DNA from: Solimonas sp040066175
GTDB lineage: Bacteria > Pseudomonadota > Gammaproteobacteria > Nevskiales > Nevskiaceae
DNA length: 64,000 nt
Assembly (NCBI RefSeq): GCF_040066175.1
Contig: NZ_JBEAAM010000010.1
Location: 62,001 to 126,000 of the forward strand
Reading direction: 5' to 3'
In this document: piece after piece, positions 8,748-16,371 of the stretch
Layout: each line of letters begins with the position of its first letter
Numbering within the stretch: position 1 is the first letter of the stretch
Notes under the pieces: generated by a model
Database searches by the model: none
Told to the model about the DNA's origin: nothing
Seen by the model: the letters and a program-made list of their open reading frames with translations, nothing else
Made by a program: the position numbers and the translations under genes

Positions 8748-9743
8748 TCATCGCCCGATGTGCTCGCGCATGAACGCGACCATGTCCTTGCGCGCCTCGC
8801 GCACCTCGGGGAACAGCGCCTCGAACAGCGGGAACGCGTGCGGCAGCGCCGGCCAGACGTCCAGCTTGACCTTCAGCCCCGCCTCGCGCGCGCGCCGTGC
8901 CAGCAGCACGGTGTCGTCGAGCAACACCTCGTTGTCGCTGGCCAGCAGGTACAGCGGCGGGAAGCCGGTCAGGTCCGCGTACAGCGGCGACAGCTCCGGA
9001 TCGGAGGCATCCCAGTCGCCGGCGTACATCTCGTCCACGCGCGCCAGTGCGGCGATCGGCAGGATCGGATCGCGTTTGCGCTTGAGCGCGCGCGACGGCG
9101 GCGCATGGATGCGGCCCAATTCGGTCGCCGGCGAGATCGGCACCGCGCAGCAGGGCATCGGCAGACCCGCCTTGCGGATGCGCTGCAGCACGCCCAGCGT
9201 CAGGTTGCCGCCGGCCGACTCGCCGGCGATGACGATCTTCCTCGCATCGAAGCCGAGTTCGAGCAGCGCGCGGTAGGCGCGCTCGCAGTCGTCGAGCGCC
9301 GCCGGGAACTTTGCCGCCGGCGCCAGCCGGTAATCCGCCATGAAGCCGACCGCGTCCAGCTCGCGGCACAGGCGGCCGAGCAGCCACACGTGCGTCTGCG
9401 GCACCGCCGGCATCAGGAACGCGCCGCCATGCAGATACAGGATCGCCGGCTTGTGCGTGTCGCGCAGGTCGCCGAGCACATGGCCGGGCACGCGGCCGAC
9501 GACGCGGTAGTCCTGCGCCAGCCCGCTGCTGTCCTTGCACACCTGGCTGGCCAGCGCCAGCTGCACGCGCGCGATGCGCACGTGCGAGCCGCGCACGACC
9601 CAGCCGAGGAAAGGGCGCAGCAGGCGCTTCAGCAGCCAGACGATGATACGGCTGCGCAGGCTGATCGTGACCGGCTTGAGCGGCGGCACGGCACCGTCCC
9701 AGGACGGCGTGGCGCGCTGCAGGGTCGTGGTATCGGCGTTCAT
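8748..9743 (-). CDS. Alpha/beta hydrolase, hormone-sensitive-lipase (HSL) family
   Basis: A 331-residue carboxylesterase of the HSL family. It shows the family signature HGGAF (His105-Gly-Gly) and the nucleophile GESAGG with Ser176. The catalytic Asp and His fall in LASDNEVLLDD and LPHAFPLFE. An N-terminal region with an amphipathic stretch (RIIVWLLKRLLRPFLGWVV) may contact membranes; there is no cleavable signal. The start at 9743 is preferred over an in-frame GTG/ATG further up. It lies 52 bases upstream of prpE in the same direction. Expected substrates are medium- or short-chain esters, possibly steroid esters, but the latter is guessed from context. Confidence 0.9.
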   Translation of the reverse strand: MNADTTTLQRATPSWDGAVPPLKPVTISLRSRIIVWLLKRLLRPFLGWVVRGSHVRIARVQLALASQVCKDSSGLAQDYRVVGRVPGHVLGDLRDTHKPAILYLHGGAFLMPAVPQTHVWLLGRLCRELDAVGFMADYRLAPAAKFPAALDDCERAYRALLELGFDARKIVIAGESAGGNLTLGVLQRIRKAGLPMPCCAVPISPATELGRIHAPPSRALKRKRDPILPIAALARVDEMYAGDWDASDPELSPLYADLTGFPPLYLLASDNEVLLDDTVLLARRAREAGLKVKLDVWPALPHAFPLFEALFPEVREARKDMVAFMREHIGR

Positions 9744-9857
9744 GGGGCGGCAGTGTAGAACGTCGTGGCGGGCGCGCGTCATCCGTTCAGCCGAGTGCGG
9801 GCACGCCCGCGGGCGCGGTGTCGCGCGGCGCCGGCCCGGAGTCTTGCGGCGGTCGCG

Positions 9858-10808
9858 CTATCCGGCCGGCGCGTCGGCGCGCGCGCCGCGGCGCACGCGG
9901 CCGGGTCCGGTGCCGGTCACCCGCTTGAAGGCGCGGCGGAATGCGGCTTCCGTGCGGTAACCGAGGCGATCGGCGACGGCGGCCACCGACATGCGCGGCT
10001 CGGCGAGCAGGCGCCGGGCCTCGGTCATGCGCCAGCGCGTGAGGTATTCGATCGGCCCGAGACCGAGCACGCTGGTGAAGTGCTGCGCAAACCCGGTGCG
10101 CGACAGGTGCGCCAGTCCGGCGAGATCGGCCACCGTCCACTCGTACCCGGGCCGCGTGTGCATCGCCTCCAGGGCGGGCGCCAGCTTAGGATCGACCAGC
10201 GCGGCGAGCACGCCGCGCCGCTCGGTGGAGTGCTCGATGTGGTGGCGCACCGCCATGACGAACAGCGTGTCGGCCATCTTGTCGAGCACCGCGGCACTGC
10301 CGAACGAGCTGCTGCGCGCCTCGTGCAGCATCAGCTGTGCGAGCTGGCGGAACTGCAGGCCACTCTCCTGCTCGCGCACGACGATGCACGGCGGCAGCGC
10401 TTCGACGATCGCGTTGCGCTTGCCGGTGGCGAAGTCGAATTCACCGCACAACATGCTGGTGAAGCGCGTCTCCGGTCCACGCCGTGCGTCCAGCGCGCTG
10501 CTCAGCACATGCGCGGCGCCGGAGGGGAAGACCACCAGGTCGCCACCGGCCAGGCGCAGCGGTGCCGCCAGCACCGGCGAGCGCACCCAGCACACGCCGC
10601 TGTCGATCAGGTGAAAGGTCCCGTACTCGGTTTCCGGCTCGCGCTCGGTCCAGTCGTCGCAGTAGCTCGGGCTGGCACTGATGCGCGCACGCAGCGGATG
10701 GGCGCGCAGCACCGACGAGAACACCGCTTCACCGGAGGCATCGAGCATGGCTCGGGACGGCCGCTCCGAGACCGGAGGAACGGGCGGCAGCATGACACAG
10801 TGCGACAT
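9858..10808 (-). CDS. AraC-family transcriptional regulator with cupin N-terminal domain
   Basis: A 316-residue AraC-type regulator. Residues about 20-190 form an AraC-type cupin ligand-binding domain (FHLIDSGVCWV, LRLAGGDLVVFPSGAAHVL). The C-terminal 100 residues carry two helix-turn-helix motifs: WTVADLAGLAHLSRTGFAQH and MSVAAVADRLGYRTEAAFRR, ending with FKRVTGTGPGRVRR. This is the cupin_6 type often called AraC_E-like. ATG at 10808 with GAGG just upstream; a second Met at residue 21 is possible. It lies between an SDR gene upstream and the HSL esterase gene downstream on the same strand, and is a candidate regulator of either. No operator is evident. Confidence 0.9.
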   Translation of the reverse strand: MSHCVMLPPVPPVSERPSRAMLDASGEAVFSSVLRAHPLRARISASPSYCDDWTEREPETEYGTFHLIDSGVCWVRSPVLAAPLRLAGGDLVVFPSGAAHVLSSALDARRGPETRFTSMLCGEFDFATGKRNAIVEALPPCIVVREQESGLQFRQLAQLMLHEARSSSFGSAAVLDKMADTLFVMAVRHHIEHSTERRGVLAALVDPKLAPALEAMHTRPGYEWTVADLAGLAHLSRTGFAQHFTSVLGLGPIEYLTRWRMTEARRLLAEPRMSVAAVADRLGYRTEAAFRRAFKRVTGTGPGRVRRGARADAPAG

Positions 10809-10898
10809 GGCCTCACCAGCACGCGGCGGACCAGAGTGGACGGACCGGGCGGACGCGAACAGTGCCCTGCCTCCAGTCTTTATGCCCGTCCGTTCCGC

Positions 10899-11654
10899 TC
10901 ACCCCAGATAGGCCTGTCCGCCATCGACGCCGATCGACTGGCCGTTGATGTAGCGGCACTCGTCCGAGCACAGCGAGACGACGAAGCGGCCGATGTCGTC
11001 CTCGCAGGACCCGACGCGGCCCTGCGGCACGGTGGCGATGAAGGCCGCGGCCTCCTGCGGGCGTTCGCGCGTCCACCACTGCATCGCCGGCGAATCGGCG
11101 AGCGGCAGGATCGCGTTGGTGCGGATGCCGTCGCGCGCCCATTCGCAGGCAGCGGCACGGGTGAGCTGGCGGATCGCTTCCTTGACCGCGGCGTAGGCGC
11201 CATAACCGGCCATGTCCCAGCGCTTGGCGGCGGACGAGCCGAAGTTGACGATGCAGCCGTCGCCCTTGAGATGCGGGTGGCACAGCTTCATCAGGCGGAA
11301 GGTGGCCAGCGGGCCGGACTCCCAGCCGGCGGCGAAGGCCTCGTCGGACACGGAGTGCAGCGCGCCCAGCGGCACTTCCTGCGCGTTGTTGACGAGAATG
11401 TTGAGCTTGCCGAAATGGCCGACGACGGCGTTGACGCAGCGTTCGAGCGATTTCGGATCGCGGACGTTGCACTCGACCGCGAGCGCCTTGCCGCCGCGCC
11501 GCTCGATCTCCTGCACCGTCGCATTGAGCTTGGATTTCGTGCGCCCGGTGACCGCCACTGCGGCGCCCGCAGAGGCCAGCGCAAACGCGATCCCCTGACC
11601 CACGCCCTGGCCGGCGCCGGTGATCAGGGCCACTTTTCCATTCAGGTCCGACAT
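10899..11654 (-). CDS. Short-chain dehydrogenase/reductase (FabG-like)
   Basis: A 251-residue classical SDR. It has the cofactor motif TGAGQGVG and the NNAQ variant of the NNAG motif. Catalytic residues lie in VNFGSSAAK and in Tyr-Ala-Ala-Val-Lys within YGAYAAVKEA, and the C-terminus is INGQSIGVDGGQAYLG. The ATG at 11654 follows a good ribosome site (GAGGAGAGCGAC). The longer open frame upstream is an antisense shadow of the next gene. It is divergent from another SDR gene 103 bases away. Substrate unknown; hydroxysteroid or acyl-CoA oxidoreduction fits the neighbourhood. Confidence 0.88.
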   Translation of the reverse strand: MSDLNGKVALITGAGQGVGQGIAFALASAGAAVAVTGRTKSKLNATVQEIERRGGKALAVECNVRDPKSLERCVNAVVGHFGKLNILVNNAQEVPLGALHSVSDEAFAAGWESGPLATFRLMKLCHPHLKGDGCIVNFGSSAAKRWDMAGYGAYAAVKEAIRQLTRAAACEWARDGIRTNAILPLADSPAMQWWTRERPQEAAAFIATVPQGRVGSCEDDIGRFVVSLCSDECRYINGQSIGVDGGQAYLG

Positions 11655-11720
11655 GTCGCTCTCCTCGTGGTGTGCGTGCAGTCTGCGGTTGCCGGCACCG
11701 GACGTCCTGATCCGGCCGGC

Positions 11721-11747
11721 GTAGGAGCGGCGCGACGGCTGCGCTAC
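11721..11747 (+). repeat. REP-like element, GTAGGAGCGG family, second copy
   Basis: The sequence GTAGGAGCGG-CGCGACGGCT-GCGCTAC is an imperfect inverted repeat (GTAG...CTAC with GCGGC/GCTGC arms) in the divergent gap between two SDR genes. It shares the GTAGGAGCGG core with the element at 4562-4600. It lies just 10 bases before the ATG at 11758, where no ribosome site is seen, so it may affect expression of that gene. Confidence 0.5.
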
Positions 11748-11757
11748 CCTGCGCGGC

Positions 11758-12561
11758 ATGGACAAGACCATTCTGATCACCGGCGCGTCGTCGGGACTGG
11801 GCCGTGCCTGCGCCGAACGGCTGGCCGGCGCCGGCCATCGGGTGTACGCCGCGAGCCGCCGCGCCGCGCCGGTCGCCGCGTGCACGGCGGTCGCGATGGA
11901 CGTCGATGACGAGGCCTCCGTCACCGCCGCGGTCGCACGCATTCGCGCATCCGAGCCGCGCATCGACGTGCTGATCAACTGCGCAGGTTTCGGCATCGCC
12001 GGGGCGATCGAGGACACCGCCACCGACGAGGCCAAGGCGCAGTTCGAGACCAATTTCTTCGGTGCAACGCGCGTCGTGCGCAGCGTGCTGCCGCAGATGC
12101 GCGCGCAGGGCGGCGGCCTGATCCTCAACGTCAGCTCGCTGGTCAACCAGCTGCCGGTGCCGTTCCAGGGCTATTACTGTGCGAGCAAGGCGGCGCTGCA
12201 CGCCTACACCGAGGCGCTGCGTTACGAGGTCGCGCCGCTGGGCATCCGTGTCGCTGCGATCGAGCCGGGCAACTTCGCCACCGGCTTCACCGGCGCGCGG
12301 CGCCGCGCGTCCGGCTGGACCGAGGCCTCGGTCTATGCCGAGCGCTGCGCCGCGTCGATCGCGTGGATGGAAGAGGATGAGCGCAAGGGATTGCCGCCGG
12401 CGCGCTTCGCCGAGCGGGTGCACGAGATCGTCATGCACCCCCATCCGAAACTGCGTCACCTGGCGATCGCACCGGTCGAGCGCGTCGCGCTGCTGCTGCG
12501 TGCGCTGCTGCCGTCGCGCGCCTACGAGTGGATCTTCAGCCGCGTCAGCAAGGCGGCGTGA
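11758..12561 (+). CDS. Short-chain dehydrogenase/reductase, retinol/steroid dehydrogenase-like
   Basis: A 267-residue classical SDR. It has TGASSGLG at residues 8-15, NCAG, and the catalytic Ser in LNVSSL with Tyr-x3-Lys in YYCASKAALHAY. The C-terminal half (FATGFTGARRRASG, then a basic stretch ending RAYEWIFSRVSKAA) resembles the SDRs that act on lipophilic substrates such as retinol or steroids. ATG at 11758; the upstream region has a REP-like hairpin and no clear ribosome site. The next gene, peptide deformylase, starts 23 bases after the stop and could be co-transcribed. Confidence 0.88.
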   Translation: MDKTILITGASSGLGRACAERLAGAGHRVYAASRRAAPVAACTAVAMDVDDEASVTAAVARIRASEPRIDVLINCAGFGIAGAIEDTATDEAKAQFETNFFGATRVVRSVLPQMRAQGGGLILNVSSLVNQLPVPFQGYYCASKAALHAYTEALRYEVAPLGIRVAAIEPGNFATGFTGARRRASGWTEASVYAERCAASIAWMEEDERKGLPPARFAERVHEIVMHPHPKLRHLAIAPVERVALLLRALLPSRAYEWIFSRVSKAA

Positions 12562-12584
12562 GCGATGCACAGGAGATTCCCGAC

Positions 12585-13115
12585 ATGATCCGCGACATCC
12601 TGCGCATGGGCGATCCGCGGCTGCTGCAGCCGTCGCGGCCGGTCGAATCCTTCGGCACGCCGGAACTGCACGCGCTGATCGTGGACCTGCGCGAGACGAT
12701 GGCGGCCGCCAATGGCGCCGGCCTCGCCGCACCACAGATCGGCGTGCCGCTGCGCGTCGTGATCTTCGGCGTCGAGCGCAATCCGCGCTATCCGCAGGCC
12801 GAGGCGGTGCCGTTCACCGTGCTGTGCAATCCCGTGCTGACGCCGCTGTCCGACGAGATGGAGGATGGCTGGGAAGGCTGCCTGAGCGTGCCCGGCCTGC
12901 GCGGCCTGGTGCCGCGATACACGCACCTGCGCTACGCGGGTTATGACGCGCACGGCGCGCGCGTCGAGCGCGAGGTGTCCGGCTTCCACGCGCGCGTCGT
13001 GCAGCACGAGTGCGATCACCTCGATGGCATCCTCTACCCGATGCGCATCCGCGACCTGCGCCACTTCGGCTTCAACGAGGAGCTGTTTCCGGGCCAGCAG
13101 CTGATCGACGACTGA
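12585..13115 (+). CDS. def: Peptide deformylase
   Basis: A 176-residue metal-dependent peptide deformylase that removes the formyl group from the N-terminal Met of new proteins. All three signature motifs are present: GLAAPQIG, EGCLS and HECDH, supplying Cys, His, His and the catalytic Glu. The ATG at 12585 follows AGGAGA at good spacing; an upstream in-frame extension reads through the previous gene and is rejected. The C-terminal tail (FGFNEELFPGQQLIDD) fits the shorter, secondary deformylase class rather than the fmt-linked one, and no fmt gene is nearby. It is probably a paralogue of a housekeeping copy elsewhere. Confidence 0.95.
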   Translation: MIRDILRMGDPRLLQPSRPVESFGTPELHALIVDLRETMAAANGAGLAAPQIGVPLRVVIFGVERNPRYPQAEAVPFTVLCNPVLTPLSDEMEDGWEGCLSVPGLRGLVPRYTHLRYAGYDAHGARVEREVSGFHARVVQHECDHLDGILYPMRIRDLRHFGFNEELFPGQQLIDD

Positions 13116-13194
13116 ACGCCGGCCGGATCGTGGATTGCGTCCCTGTCGCATGCCTCGCAAGATGCTGTCACGCCCTTCGCCCGGAGACCTGCCG

Positions 13195-13557
13195 ATGAAC
13201 ACCGCTGCCGTTTCCAACGCCGCCAGTTGCATCGAAGCCTGCGTGCAGGCCGCCGTCGCCTGCGACCGCTGCGCGAACGCCTGCCTGCACGCGACCGACA
13301 TCGCCGCGCTGCGCCGCTGCATCGTGCTGAGCCTGGACTGCGCGCAACTGTGCAAGACCGCGCATTCGCTGCTGTCCCACGGCAGTCCGTTCGCCGGCGC
13401 GGTCTGCGAGATCACCGCCAGCGCCTGCGAGGCCTGCGCCGCGGAATGCGAGGCGCAGGCCTCGCGCCAGCATCACTTCACCGCCTGTGCCGAAGCCTGC
13501 CGCCGCGCCGCGCGCGAGTGCCGTGCCTACGCTGCGGCGCGTTCCGGTCGGCCCTAG
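13195..13557 (+). CDS. Cys-rich four-helix copper-storage-like protein (Csp/DUF326 type)
   Basis: A 120-residue protein with 15 cysteines, mostly as CxxxC or CxxC pairs along predicted helices (SCIEACV, CDRCANAC, DCAQLC, ACEACAAEC, ACAEAC). This is the hallmark of the four-helix-bundle copper storage proteins, in which the inward-facing Cys bind many Cu(I) ions. No signal peptide is seen, so a cytosolic Csp3-type protein is likely. The ATG at 13195 follows GGAGACC; an upstream in-frame Met extension is less likely. It lies 79 bases after def and converges on a TPP-enzyme gene. No copper efflux genes are visible beside it. Confidence 0.85.
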   Translation: MNTAAVSNAASCIEACVQAAVACDRCANACLHATDIAALRRCIVLSLDCAQLCKTAHSLLSHGSPFAGAVCEITASACEACAAECEAQASRQHHFTACAEACRRAARECRAYAAARSGRP

Positions 13558-13582
13558 CCCGCCAATGATCGCGCGTCGCGGC

Positions 13583-15316
13583 TTACATCGAGATCGAGCC
13601 CTTGCGGAAGTCGCTGGCCCCAAGCAGCGCGTTGACCAGCACCGGCTGGCCTGCGCGCGCGGCCTGACGCGCCGCAGTCAGCACCGCATCGGTTTCGCCG
13701 CTGTTGCGGATGACGAAGCCACGCGCGCCCAGACCCTCGGCGGCACGGTCGTAATCCGTCGGACGCAGCGGACAGCCGACGTCGTCCTTGAGCACCTCGA
13801 CCTGCTCGCGCGCGATCTGCGACCAGCAGGCGTCGTTGCCGACCACCGCGACCAGCGGAATGCCGTGGCGCGCGAAGCTGTCGAACTCCATCAGGCTGTA
13901 GCCGAGCGCGCCATCGCCGAACAGCGCCCACACTTCCGCCTGCGGCCGGCACAGCTTCGCCGCGAGCGCGAAGCCGGCGCCGACGCCCAGCGTGCCGAAC
14001 ACGCCGGGGTCGAGCCAGCCCAGCGGTCCGCGCGGGCGCAGGATGTACGACGCGGTGGCGACGAAATCACCGCCGTCGGCGACGATCACGCTGTCGTCCG
14101 CGAGCTGGCCGTCGATCTGCTTGCACAGCGCCAGCGGGTTCAGCGCATCCGACGCGGCGGCAGCTTGCGAGAAGATCTCGGCCTCGCGTTCGGCGTCGCG
14201 TGTGCGCAGTTCCGCGAACCACGCGGCGCGATCCGGCACCGCCGCAGGGCCGGCCTGCGCCAGTTCGCGCAGGAACAGCGAAGCATCGGCGAGCACGCCG
14301 ATGTCGGGCCGGCGGTTGAGGCGCAGGTCGTCGCGGCTGCGATTGGCGGAGATCAGCGCGGCACGCGGACGGATGTGCGCACCATAGTCGAGCCTGAAGT
14401 CGCAGGGCACGCCGGCGAGCATCACCAGATCGGCGGCGCGTAGCGCGTCGCGCCGCTTGTGCCGGAACTGCAGCGGATGGTCGGCGCCCAGCAGGCCACG
14501 CGCCATGCCGGACAGATAGACGGGCACGCCGAGCTTCTCGACGGCGGCGCGCAGCGCACCGACGCCCGGGACATCGAGCATCGCCTGGCTGCCGATCAGC
14601 AGCAGCGGCCGCTGCGCCCGGGCAAGACGTGCCGCCGCGGCCCGCACCGCACCCGCGTCCGGCACCGGCACGTCGATCGTCTCGGGCTGCTCGGAAAGCG
14701 GCGCGGCCGGCGCGAACTGGCGGCGCAGATGCAGCCGCAGGTAGGCGGCGATCGCGTGTTCCGCGAGCCCCGCACCGGGCCGCGGCGTGGACTTGGCGAC
14801 ATACCAGGACCGCACCAGCGCCTCGTCGTAGAGCAGATCGACCGGGCATTCGAGGAACACGGGGCCGGGCGTGCCCTCGGCGGCCATGTGGATCGCGCCG
14901 CGCAGCAGCGGTTCGAGATCGCGCACGCGCTTGGCCTTGCCCGCCCATTTCACGGACGAGCGGATCAGCGCGAGCTGGTCGATGTCCTGCAGCGCGCCGC
15001 GTCCGCGCAGCACCGTCGCCGTCGCGCCGCCGAGCAGCACGACCGGCGACTGCGCGAGACGCGCGTTGACGATCGCGGTCAGCGTGTTGGTCACGCCCGG
15101 CCCGGCGGTCACCACGGCGACGCCGACTCCGCCGGTCAGGCGCGCGGTCGCGTCGGCGGCGAACACGGCGGTCGCCTCGTGGCGCGTGTCGATGACGCGG
15201 ATGCCGGCCCGCTTGGCGCCGACCAGGATCGGCGAGATGTGTCCACCGCACAGCGTGTACAGGAAGCGCACGCCCTGTGCGCGCAAGACCCCTCCGATGA
15301 TCTCTCCGCCGTTCAT
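13583..15316 (-). CDS. Thiamine-diphosphate enzyme, acetolactate synthase / 2-hydroxyacyl-CoA lyase-like
   Basis: A 577-residue ThDP-dependent enzyme with the three-domain layout: N-terminal PYR domain with the catalytic Glu47 in RHEATAV, a central domain, and a C-terminal domain with the ThDP/Mg motif from G467-D-G to N494-D. It resembles the IlvB-like branch that includes 2-hydroxyacyl-CoA lyases (ILVBL/HACL) as well as acetolactate synthases. There is no adjacent small regulatory subunit gene, which argues against branched-chain amino acid synthesis. ATG at 15316 with GAGGAG upstream. Its place beside ring-degradation genes suggests cleavage of a 2-hydroxyacyl-CoA or 2-oxo acid intermediate, which is inference. 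Confidence 0.82.
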   Translation of the reverse strand: MNGGEIIGGVLRAQGVRFLYTLCGGHISPILVGAKRAGIRVIDTRHEATAVFAADATARLTGGVGVAVVTAGPGVTNTLTAIVNARLAQSPVVLLGGATATVLRGRGALQDIDQLALIRSSVKWAGKAKRVRDLEPLLRGAIHMAAEGTPGPVFLECPVDLLYDEALVRSWYVAKSTPRPGAGLAEHAIAAYLRLHLRRQFAPAAPLSEQPETIDVPVPDAGAVRAAAARLARAQRPLLLIGSQAMLDVPGVGALRAAVEKLGVPVYLSGMARGLLGADHPLQFRHKRRDALRAADLVMLAGVPCDFRLDYGAHIRPRAALISANRSRDDLRLNRRPDIGVLADASLFLRELAQAGPAAVPDRAAWFAELRTRDAEREAEIFSQAAAASDALNPLALCKQIDGQLADDSVIVADGGDFVATASYILRPRGPLGWLDPGVFGTLGVGAGFALAAKLCRPQAEVWALFGDGALGYSLMEFDSFARHGIPLVAVVGNDACWSQIAREQVEVLKDDVGCPLRPTDYDRAAEGLGARGFVIRNSGETDAVLTAARQAARAGQPVLVNALLGASDFRKGSISM

Positions 15317-15419
15317 CGCAGAGGCACTCCTCGATAGAGAATCGAGGTTCCAGACTAGCTCAGCCTCTGTGGCAGAAACTTGTCCTGGATCAATGTCCGC
15401 GACGGTGCGCCCGCCAGAC

Positions 15420-16361
15420 TCAGGTGGCGCGCTGACTGCGCACCGGCGCGAAGGGGCGAAGGGACGGAATGAATCGGGGCACGCAGCGCTGGTATTCCGG
15501 GTAGTCCGGGTACTTGTCGGCCTGCAGGCTCTCGCTGAGCTTGGAACTGCCCTGGAACAGCAGGATCAGCAGCAGGCAGCCGATGACGCTCCAGTTGAAC
15601 GCGCCGGTCGCGGCGACGCTGAACAGGAAGAACACGACCCAGATCGACTGCTCCGCGAAATAGTTCGGATGGCGCGAGTGCGCCCACAGGCCGGAGGTGA
15701 TGAAGCCGCGCGCATAGTCGCCGTCGAGCGGCTCGCCCGACTTGAGACGGCGCTTCTTCTCGGTCTGGAAGTTCCACTGCTGCTGGTCGGCGAGGGTCTC
15801 GAGCCCGACCAGGCCGAGGAACAGCGCGGCCAGCAGCACGTCGAGCAGCGTCGGCGCACCGGTGCCCTGCACCAACACCACCGGCAGCGCGATCAGCAGC
15901 AGCAAGGCGTTCTGGTACAGGCAGATGAAGCCGAAGTGGAACGCGGTCCACACCAGCCGGTTGTCGAGCCCCCGCTTCCTGCGCACGTGCGCCCAGCGGT
16001 AGTCCTCGTTGCCGCTCCAGAACTTCCAGCTGTAGCCGCCGTGGCGCGAGAAGTTGTACGTGAGGCGGATGCCCCAGATCGTCGCGACCACCGACATCAG
16101 CACCATGCGCGGCTCGTAGCCGGCCTGCGCCGTCGCCAGCCACGCGTACAGCGGCGGCGTGATGCTCCACAGCTTGTCCACCTGGCTGACGTTGCCGCTG
16201 AGCTCGCCGACGACGAAACACAGCAGCGCGATCGCCAACATCGTCAGGCTCAAATTCCGGATCAGGGCCCACTGCACCGGCGTCGGTGCGACATCGGAGT
16301 GCCAGACCCAGACCGGCAGCGCGGCGAGTGCGGCGAGCAGCGCGAGGGTCGTCCTGCTCAT
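15420..16361 (-). CDS. DUF1295 membrane protein, steroid 5-alpha-reductase-like
   Basis: A 313-residue multi-pass membrane protein of the DUF1295 family, related to the C-terminal domain of 3-oxo-5-alpha-steroid 4-dehydrogenases and to isoprenylcysteine methyltransferase-like folds. About seven to eight hydrophobic segments are visible (for example LALLAALAALPVWVW and LLLLIALPVVLVQG). The conserved cytosolic cluster SGLWAHSRHPNYFAEQSIWV is the family signature for NADPH or cofactor binding. It starts 10 bases after the stop of the delta1-dehydrogenase gene on the same strand, so the two are almost certainly co-transcribed. A reduction of steroid double bonds is therefore plausible; the family as a whole is poorly characterised. 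Confidence 0.85.
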   Translation of the reverse strand: MSRTTLALLAALAALPVWVWHSDVAPTPVQWALIRNLSLTMLAIALLCFVVGELSGNVSQVDKLWSITPPLYAWLATAQAGYEPRMVLMSVVATIWGIRLTYNFSRHGGYSWKFWSGNEDYRWAHVRRKRGLDNRLVWTAFHFGFICLYQNALLLLIALPVVLVQGTGAPTLLDVLLAALFLGLVGLETLADQQQWNFQTEKKRRLKSGEPLDGDYARGFITSGLWAHSRHPNYFAEQSIWVVFFLFSVAATGAFNWSVIGCLLLILLFQGSSKLSESLQADKYPDYPEYQRCVPRFIPSLRPFAPVRSQRAT

Positions 16362-16371
16362 CGGACCCGCC

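Noticed and set aside
10813..12735. A 640-codon minus-strand frame across two SDR genes
   Set aside because: Composition is Arg/Ala-rich with no domains; it is the antisense or off-frame shadow of SDR genes with clear motifs.
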